Source: Rhodococcoides fascians NBRC 12155 = LMG 3623
GTDB lineage: Bacteria > Actinomycetota > Actinomycetes > Mycobacteriales > Mycobacteriaceae
NCBI RefSeq assembly: GCF_001894785.1
Contig: NZ_BCWW01000022.1
Span: 1 to 37,323 of the forward strand
Direction of reading: 5' to 3'
DNA: 37,323 nucleotides
Shown: positions 32,139 through 37,323 of the stretch, piece by piece
How positions within the stretch are numbered: the first letter of the stretch is position 1
How the letters are laid out: every line of letters starts with the position of its first letter
Position numbers and translations under genes: made by a program
Notes under the pieces: generated by a model
What the model was told of the DNA's origin: nothing
Databases searched by the model: none
The model's input: the letters and a program-made list of their open reading frames with translations, nothing else

Positions 32139-32215
32139 ATGTTGTCGGCATCCGCCGATACCGGGTACGCCCCCTGCGCATTAGTGGGCAGAGTGCAGTC
32201 GCGGGCAGAGTGCAG
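32127..32215 (+). repeat. Structured leader and 13-bp direct repeat before the ANTAR gene
   Basis: GGGGCGTA (32127-32134) and TACGCCCC (32166-32173) form an 8-bp inverted repeat that encloses a second hairpin, TCGGC-ATCC-GCCGA (32145-32158). GGGCAGAGTGCAG occurs at 32186-32198 and again at 32203-32215, a 17-base period. The repeats lie just before the gene, so they could bind a regulator or take part in RNA control. Confidence 0.55.
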
Positions 32216-32227
32216 CAGTAGGACGAG

Positions 32228-32968
32228 GTGACCACCATCAGCGAGCAGACACTGAACGCGTCGGGTGCCCTCCCGCGGGTTACCGACTTCCAGCTGAGTC
32301 GCCGGCTGGCCGAGGTGGCCGAGAAGCTGCGGCGTCAGCATTCCGATCCCGATCGCGTCCTGGCCATGATCACCGAGGCCGCGGTCGCTCAGGTCCCCAA
32401 TGCCGAGTACGCATCCATCACGACGGTCATGCAGGGCAAGTTCGTGCACAGCGCAGCCCTTTCAGGAGAAGTTGCCGGGCACTGCGACAAGATTCAGGAG
32501 CAGCTGGGCGAGGGGCCCTGCCTCGAGTCGGCGATCGAACAGACGACCATCCGTATCGACGACATGGACAGCGAGACCCGCTGGCCACAGTTCACCGATG
32601 CAGCGTCTGCGCTCGGGGTCAAGAGCATGATCTGCTTTCAGCTCTACGTCGAAGGGTTCAACTTCGGCGCACTCAACCTGCATTCGACGCGAACCGGCGC
32701 ATTCTCGGCCGAGGCCGAATCCATCGGTTCGTTGTTCGCTGCGCACGCGGCCATCGCGTTCTCCAGCGCCAGGGAAGAACAGCAGATCAGGGCCGCGCTG
32801 ACCAGCCGGGATCTGATCGGGCAGGCCAAGGGCATGCTGATGGAACGCTACAACCTCAATTCGCAGGCGGCATTCGCGTTGCTGGCCAAGCTCTCTCAGG
32901 ACACCAACGTCAAGCTGGCCGATCTCGCCGTGCAGTTGGTCGACGACGCGGCGAAGTCCACCCAATAG
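32228..32968 (+). CDS. GAF-ANTAR transcription antitermination regulator
   Basis: The product is 246 residues from a GTG with AGGACGAGG upstream. Residues about 25-180 form a GAF sensor domain (GPCLESAIEQTTIRIDDM, RWPQFTDAA, SMICFQLYVEG). Residues about 188-242 are an ANTAR RNA-binding domain (LTSRDLIGQAKGMLMERY, FALLAKLSQ). ANTAR proteins bind paired hairpins in nascent RNA and block termination. The GAF domain probably senses a small molecule or redox state. No kinase is adjacent, as is usual for GAF-ANTAR proteins of actinobacteria. The structured leader upstream might be a self-target. Confidence 0.88.
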   Translation: MTTISEQTLNASGALPRVTDFQLSRRLAEVAEKLRRQHSDPDRVLAMITEAAVAQVPNAEYASITTVMQGKFVHSAALSGEVAGHCDKIQEQLGEGPCLESAIEQTTIRIDDMDSETRWPQFTDAASALGVKSMICFQLYVEGFNFGALNLHSTRTGAFSAEAESIGSLFAAHAAIAFSSAREEQQIRAALTSRDLIGQAKGMLMERYNLNSQAAFALLAKLSQDTNVKLADLAVQLVDDAAKSTQ

Positions 32969-32986
32969 CGACCGGGGCCTCGGGCC

Positions 32987-33616
32987 TCATCGCACGTCGA
33001 GTCCGTCGGTGCTGGCGACCGATACGGCGGGAACATCGGTGGCGATGAACACCTCGATCCGCACGTCCTCGTCCAGATAGCGGCTCAGTGCAGCCAGTCC
33101 GGTTGTGGCAGCGATGATCTCGTGAACCCGGTCGCCCGAGATGGGATAGTCGTCCACGTCGTGACGCCAATGCGCGGCCACCAGTGTGCCTCCGGCCTCC
33201 AGCCGCCCGACGATGCGGCTCATGGCGGCCGCCAGGTCGTCGTCGTCGAGGTAATAGCCCACCTCGCTGACGACGATCAGATCGAACTTCTCGTGGGGAT
33301 TCGGCAACGCCGATACGTCGTCGGAGAGGGACCACAGTGCGAAATCGACTGCAGCACTCTCGCCTACGCGCGCGCGAGCCGTATCCAGTGCGCTCTGCAC
33401 CACGTCTGTCGACACCAGATGCTCGCAGCGGGCAGCGAGCTGTTCGGTGAGCACACCGATGGAGCAACCGGGTTCGAGGCCGCGTCGATAGTGCGGCTTG
33501 GGCAGCGATGCCAGGGTGAGGGCATACTTGCGACGCTCGTACCACTTGCTGTCGAGCATGAACGGATCCTCGTGCGCGGCATACACATCGCGGAAGTATT
33601 CCGGACTCAAGCTCAT
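32987..33616 (-). CDS. NodS-like SAM-dependent methyltransferase
   Basis: The product is 209 residues. The N-terminus YFRDVYAAHEDPFMLDSKWYERRKY and the SAM loop GLEPGCSIGVLTEQLA are characteristic of the NodS-like methyltransferase family, whose founding member N-methylates the deacetylated sugar of rhizobial Nod factors. SDDVSALP and DLIVVSEVGYYL form the later SAM-contact and catalytic region. It is the last gene of a four-gene minus-strand operon, 13 bases after the PIG-L stop. A methyl acceptor amine exposed by the PIG-L enzyme would fit, which is inference. Confidence 0.82.
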   Translation of the reverse strand: MSLSPEYFRDVYAAHEDPFMLDSKWYERRKYALTLASLPKPHYRRGLEPGCSIGVLTEQLAARCEHLVSTDVVQSALDTARARVGESAAVDFALWSLSDDVSALPNPHEKFDLIVVSEVGYYLDDDDLAAAMSRIVGRLEAGGTLVAAHWRHDVDDYPISGDRVHEIIAATTGLAALSRYLDEDVRIEVFIATDVPAVSVASTDGLDVR

Positions 33617-33629
33617 GCGGACAGCCTAC

Positions 33630-34379
33630 TCATGCGAAGACGACTTCGAACGGACGTCGGAACCGCGTCAGGATGTGCGGTGGCAACACTGCGCGATCCG
33701 CCGGGTGATCGGACAGCGGTCGAATCTGAGATTCGAAACGCTCGATCGACGCACGCTTGGCCTCGACGGCGTGCGCGGGCAGGTCGATGCGGCGACTGCG
33801 TGACCACGGCACCGCCCGGTGTTCGGGAGTTGCCCAGTGCCACATCCAGATCGGATATTCCACCACCGGTATCCCCGCGACGGCGGCCGCGGTGAGGCAG
33901 GCACGCGCCGTGGCTTCGTGATCGGGGTGGCCGTCCCCGCGCCACGGCGTCAGGCACCAGGTACCCGGAGTGGCGTCGAGCAGCGGTACCAGCGCGCGGG
34001 CCAGAGCGTCCTCGTGCTTTTCGACCTCGCCGTCGGTGAACTGCAGCCGTGTCGGCGGCTGAACGATGCCCAGTTCGGCGAGGGCACGCTCGGACTCGAC
34101 GGGGCGCAGGGCGCGGAGGTCCTCGGCCGTCACCGTCGGAGATCCCGGATGCGAACCGTCGCCGTCGGTGACCGCGACGACCCGCACGTCGACGCCCGCA
34201 GCTGCGGCCATCGACAGCAACCCGCCGACGCCCAGTACTTCGTCGTCGGGATGGGGTGCCACGACGACCATGGTGACGACGTCGCTCCAGTGCAGACCGG
34301 GAATGGACCAATCTGCGGACAGCCAGTCCGATTCGGCGGTACCGAGGTCGACATCGGCGTCGAATGCGTTCTCTACCAA
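33630..34379 (-). CDS. PIG-L family N-deacetylase
   Basis: The product is 249 residues from a TTG at 34379, with AGGAAG about eight bases ahead; there is no ATG or GTG nearby in frame, and the first codons overlap the ACAD-like stop by seven bases. The zinc motif HPDDE (APHPDDEVLG, about 41-50) and the later GHPDHEAT are those of PIG-L/LmbE deacetylases, which remove N-acetyl groups from GlcNAc-type conjugates such as mycothiol precursors. The N-terminal 30 residues are acidic. In this operon it sits between a flavoprotein and a NodS-like methyltransferase. Confidence 0.88.
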   Translation of the reverse strand: MVENAFDADVDLGTAESDWLSADWSIPGLHWSDVVTMVVVAPHPDDEVLGVGGLLSMAAAAGVDVRVVAVTDGDGSHPGSPTVTAEDLRALRPVESERALAELGIVQPPTRLQFTDGEVEKHEDALARALVPLLDATPGTWCLTPWRGDGHPDHEATARACLTAAAVAGIPVVEYPIWMWHWATPEHRAVPWSRSRRIDLPAHAVEAKRASIERFESQIRPLSDHPADRAVLPPHILTRFRRPFEVVFA

Positions 34380-35371
34380 GGGTTGTCTTCCTGTGCGATG
34401 TCGTGTCCGAGGGCTTCGAGGTCGCGTTCGGCGTGGCTCTGTCGCAGATAGACGGTGAGGTCGGCAACGCGTCGAGCATGCTCTGCGTCTGCGCACAGCG
34501 GGCCGGCACCGAGCGCTCGCCCAACGCGGTCGATGCACTGCGTGGCGGCATCCTCGACGACGGCGCGCACGATGCGAGCACGGATCCGAGCGCGGCCGGA
34601 GCGGTCGAACGGATCTGCGTCGACCTCGGCCGCCGCGGTGGTCAGGGCACTCGACGCGGCTCCGAGAGCCGATGCGATGGCACCGAGGTGAGCGGCGCGA
34701 TGTGGGTCGGGACGCGAGCGCACGGCCGCATGCAGGGTGTCGGCCACCGCGCAGGCGCTACCGAACCAGACGGCCGACACCCCGATCGCCCCATGCCAGA
34801 AGCCCGGCCTGGTCAGGTAGTCCGTCGGTCCACCGACCACGACCGCGGGGACGCGATCGAATTCGACCGAGCCCGAGTCGCTCTCGCGCATTCCGACGGC
34901 ATGCCACGTGTTCGGCACCGGGGCAGCACCCGGATGCGTCAGATCCACTGCGAACAATCGCGGCTCGCCGTCGACGCGAGCGGTCACGAGTGCGTGGGTG
35001 CAGACGGACGCCCCCGAACACCACGGCTTGGTCCCGGACAGGAGCCACCCCGATTCGCCGCGTACCGCTTCGAGAATCGGAGCCGGGGGTTCCGCAGCCC
35101 ACACGCCCCAGATCTGGCCACGCTCGGGCGTCGGGCCGTCGAGCTCGTGCAGAATCGCGATCGCATCGGTATGTGCCTCGGCCCAGCGGCCCAGAACGGT
35201 GTCGTGCCGACCCAGCGCAGCCAGCGACTGCCACCGGTGGTCTGTGTTTCCCGAGCCGGGGAGAGCCAGATCCAACCGCCCGTCGGCCTCGAACGCGAGA
35301 AACTGCGCGCGTAACGCCGACTCGAGATCGGTGGTGCGATCGGTGGTGTCGACGAATCCGGTGTCGGTCAT
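34373..35371 (-). CDS. Acyl-CoA dehydrogenase-like flavoprotein, short and atypical
   Basis: The product is 332 residues, shorter than the usual 380. The middle beta domain is recognisable (GESGWLLSGTKPWCSGASVCTHALV, GSVEFDRVPA), as is the flavin-binding helix bundle. The C-terminus ends LRQSHAERDLEALG without the YEGT-type catalytic glutamate motif of standard acyl-CoA dehydrogenases. It may act as a dehydrogenase on an unusual substrate or as a flavin monooxygenase of the same fold. The ATG overlaps the glycosyltransferase stop as ATGA and its own stop overlaps the PIG-L start, so the set is co-translated. Confidence 0.8.
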   Translation of the reverse strand: MTDTGFVDTTDRTTDLESALRAQFLAFEADGRLDLALPGSGNTDHRWQSLAALGRHDTVLGRWAEAHTDAIAILHELDGPTPERGQIWGVWAAEPPAPILEAVRGESGWLLSGTKPWCSGASVCTHALVTARVDGEPRLFAVDLTHPGAAPVPNTWHAVGMRESDSGSVEFDRVPAVVVGGPTDYLTRPGFWHGAIGVSAVWFGSACAVADTLHAAVRSRPDPHRAAHLGAIASALGAASSALTTAAAEVDADPFDRSGRARIRARIVRAVVEDAATQCIDRVGRALGAGPLCADAEHARRVADLTVYLRQSHAERDLEALGHDIAQEDNPW

Positions 35372-36087
35372 GCAGAAGGCTCCAGAGAACGAAGGAAGCC
35401 GGCCATACCGTCGGGTGCTCTGCCGCGCAGGCGGCCCGAAGTATCGACCGGAATGTCACACACTCGGCGGCACACGGTGCCGCCGAGCTCGAGACGACGG
35501 ACCAGGTCGTGATCCTCGCCGGTGGCGAGCGGCGCGAACCCGCCGACCGCCCAGTAGTCCGTCGCCCGAACACCCAGGTTGGCACCGTGGACGTGGGGAT
35601 GGCCCGCCTCGTTCACGTACTGAGCGTTATAGGAGGAGCGCAGTGCTTCGTCGTCGACGATGCGGTCCTCGAAGCGCACCGACACCGTCCCGACCACGGC
35701 CCGGGCACCCTCGGCGGCGTGCCGCAGATGCCCCACCAGCCACTGCTCGCCCACGGTCGAGTCGGCGTCGGTGGTGGCGTACCACGTGTCGGCGCGGCCC
35801 AGACCGCCGTTCAGGTCCGCTGCGAATCCGGCCGCCCGCGCAGCTCCCACGTTGCGATGGGCCACCGTCACGACCGAGACGGACGGGTGACGCGCCGCGA
35901 CACGCGCCGAACCGTCGGTGCATGCGTCGAGAACGACCGTCGTAGATACCGTCACCGGGGCGACGTCGGCGACGCGACGTGCGGCCTTCGTCAGAGCATC
36001 CAAGCAGGCGTCGAGCAGATCCTGTTCGTCGTGTGCGGGCACGACGACGACGATGCGACGGACTGGAGTGCTGGTATCGACAGTCAC
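35368..36087 (-). CDS. GT2-family glycosyltransferase
   Basis: The product is 239 residues from a GTG at 36087 with AAAGGG upstream; the frame is open another 34 codons but lacks a better start. GT-A fold motifs are IVVVVPAHDEQDLL, the donor-metal TTDADS, and GEDHDLVRRLE for the acceptor side. No membrane helix is visible, so it is a soluble or peripheral transferase. It is the first gene of the operon GT2, ACAD-like, PIG-L, NodS-like. The sugar donor and acceptor are unknown. Confidence 0.88.
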   Translation of the reverse strand: MTVDTSTPVRRIVVVVPAHDEQDLLDACLDALTKAARRVADVAPVTVSTTVVLDACTDGSARVAARHPSVSVVTVAHRNVGAARAAGFAADLNGGLGRADTWYATTDADSTVGEQWLVGHLRHAAEGARAVVGTVSVRFEDRIVDDEALRSSYNAQYVNEAGHPHVHGANLGVRATDYWAVGGFAPLATGEDHDLVRRLELGGTVCRRVCDIPVDTSGRLRGRAPDGMAGFLRSLEPSA

Positions 36088-36365
36088 GAGCCACCCTTTC
36101 GGACACCGGACCTCGAGCCCGTTGCGGAACCGCCGGTGGCTGGACGGAGTACGTTGCATGCGACATACCCGTTCGCAGACGATCGACACCTACGGCTCGA
36201 AGAAGGGGCTCGGGTGGCGGGAAGCTACTCGTCGTCGTGGATTCCGTCGTCGTTTTCGGCAATATCCGATTAGCAAAAGTCCGGGTGGTATGTGTTAATG
36301 GGCGTTGCCCCGCGGCAGCACTGCTACTGGGCATCACGACGCAGTACGAAGGATGGTCGGGTCAC

Positions 36366-37280
36366 ATGGCAACTCAGGTTCGCACTCGCAGGTTCGCCCG
36401 TATCGGGGCAATTCTCGCAGGTACGGCGCTCGCCGCCTCTGCAGCATTCGGATCTGCCCAGGCGGCTCCGCTGTGGCCGGGCGGCCCCGACGTGTCGATC
36501 CCCGGCTTGCCCGGATCCTCGGACCCGGCGGCACCGGCACCCGCCCCGCAGCAGCGGGTGGCACCGTTGGCACCGGCGAACTTCGCCGATCCCAGCATCA
36601 GCCCGTCCGGCGGCGAGGTCGTCGGAGTGGCGCAACCCATCGCGATCCGCTTCGACGAGGCCATCGGAGATCGCGACGCCGCACTGCGCGCCATCCGGAT
36701 CACCACGAACCCGTCGGTCGACGGCCACTTCTACTGGATCAACGACACTCAGGTGCGGTGGCTGCCCAACGAGTTCTATCCGGCGCACACCCAGGTGACC
36801 GTCGAAGCAGGCGGAGCGAAAGCCGAGTTCTCCACCGGCGACTCGATCATCACCACGGCCGACGACAACACCAAGCAGATCACCGTCACCCGCAACGGCG
36901 AGGTCGTTCGCACGATGCCCACCTCCATGGGCAAGGTCGGCCACGAAACCCCGAACGGCACCTACATCGTCGGCGAGCGCTTCCGCGACATGTATATGGA
37001 CTCCTCCACCTACGGGGTGCCGGTGGACTCCGAAGAGGGCTACCGCACGTACGTCGAGTACGCCACGCGCATCTCGTACAGCGGCATCTTCGTCCACGCC
37101 GCACCGTGGTCCGAGTCGCAGCAGGGGTACTCCAACTCCTCGCACGGCTGCCTCAACGTCAGCACCGAAGACGGCAAGTGGTTCTTCGAGAACGCCCAGA
37201 AGGGCGACCCCGTCATCGTCGTCAACACCGACGGCGGCACCCTCAGCGGATCCGACGGCCTCGGAGACTGGAACCGCTAG
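36366..37280 (+). CDS. L,D-transpeptidase (YkuD), secreted
   Basis: The product is 304 residues with GAAGGATGG about ten bases before the ATG. A twin-Arg-like basic start (RTRRFARIG) and a hydrophobic core lead to a cleavage site near AQA (residue 33). After a Pro/Ala-rich stretch (about 38-70) there is an Ig-like domain (about 75-160). The YkuD catalytic domain follows (about 168-295), with H244 and the S-H260-G-C262-L-N motif in which C262 is the nucleophile. Such enzymes make 3-3 crosslinks in peptidoglycan. The single Ig-like plus YkuD layout resembles mycobacterial Ldt enzymes. It is divergent from the GT2 operon. Confidence 0.92.
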   Translation: MATQVRTRRFARIGAILAGTALAASAAFGSAQAAPLWPGGPDVSIPGLPGSSDPAAPAPAPQQRVAPLAPANFADPSISPSGGEVVGVAQPIAIRFDEAIGDRDAALRAIRITTNPSVDGHFYWINDTQVRWLPNEFYPAHTQVTVEAGGAKAEFSTGDSIITTADDNTKQITVTRNGEVVRTMPTSMGKVGHETPNGTYIVGERFRDMYMDSSTYGVPVDSEEGYRTYVEYATRISYSGIFVHAAPWSESQQGYSNSSHGCLNVSTEDGKWFFENAQKGDPVIVVNTDGGTLSGSDGLGDWNR

Positions 37281-37281
37281 A

Positions 37282-37294
37282 GCGGCTTCGCCGC
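37282..37294 (+). terminator. Short hairpin after the L,D-transpeptidase gene
   Basis: GCGGC-TTC-GCCGC is a 5-bp GC stem two bases after the stop codon. There is no T-run in the remaining 29 bases, so it is a weak terminator candidate only. Confidence 0.3.
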
Positions 37295-37323
37295 ATGTGA
37301 GTGGAACTTCGACCCCTGCTACG

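Noticed and set aside
36088..36365. A ydaO-type riboswitch or other RNA before the L,D-transpeptidase
   Set aside because: Cell-wall enzyme genes of actinobacteria sometimes carry one, but the expected conserved segments are not visible. The region is AT-richer promoter sequence only.
1..37323. tRNA, rRNA, CRISPR, IS or prophage elements
   Set aside because: No cloverleaf, direct-repeat array, transposase or integrase was seen on reading either strand.

Overview
The window is high-GC actinobacterial chromosomal DNA, most likely from Rhodococcus or a close relative in the Nocardiaceae/Mycobacteriales. The grounds are the codon bias, the many 4-nt ATGA/GTGA and 8-nt gene overlaps, and the mycobacterial-type gene sets: an MSMEG_0572-0565-like nitrogen-starvation cluster, PlsB2/HAD-PlsC, LigC/Prim-PolC, a DosR-like stress islet, and a 13E12-type (DUF222) gene behind a mycobacterial LexA box. 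I see no rRNA, tRNA, CRISPR, insertion sequence or phage genes. Apart from one frameshifted gene the region looks like stable chromosome.

Left part (1-9035). A cut-off DUF222/13E12 gene (minus) has a perfect SOS box just upstream. Two overlapping small membrane-protein genes (minus) follow. Then comes an eight-gene plus-strand operon (1629-9035): MSMEG_0572-type protein, radical SAM enzyme, GNAT/AIR-synthase fusion, nitrilase, MSMEG_0570-type small protein, flavin oxidoreductase, a second nitrilase-like protein and a GT4 glycosyltransferase. This is the Nit1C-type cluster linked elsewhere to nitrogen starvation and cyanide/nitrile use. The upstream region carries two GlnR-like half-palindromes 33 bp apart. 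The second nitrilase has lost two of the three catalytic residues (Glu to Asp, Cys to Asp), which I consider the most striking observation here.

Middle (9017-18570). A minus-strand operon encodes PlsB-type and HAD-PlsC-type phospholipid acyltransferases and a class III adenylate cyclase. Divergent to it are an uncharacterised protein with a repeat-rich linker and a secreted S1 protease. A TetR regulator is divergent from a DHA2 drug exporter, with a 16-bp palindrome between them.

18571-26669. ilvD (minus) is divergent from a stress islet: Acg-type nitroreductase, two tandem-domain universal stress proteins, a frameshifted PPOX-fold gene and two small proteins. Two DosR-like boxes mark this islet as a probable hypoxia/NO response unit. 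A lipoprotein/MFS pair (minus) follows.

26774-37323. LigC and Prim-PolC form a two-gene DNA repair operon, convergent with an NhaA antiporter fused to a DsbA-like domain. Next are a zinc-ribbon metallopeptidase and a GAF-ANTAR antiterminator. A four-gene minus-strand operon (GT2, acyl-CoA dehydrogenase-like flavoprotein, PIG-L deacetylase, NodS-like methyltransferase) resembles in outline an N-modified glycan pathway. An L,D-transpeptidase closes the window.
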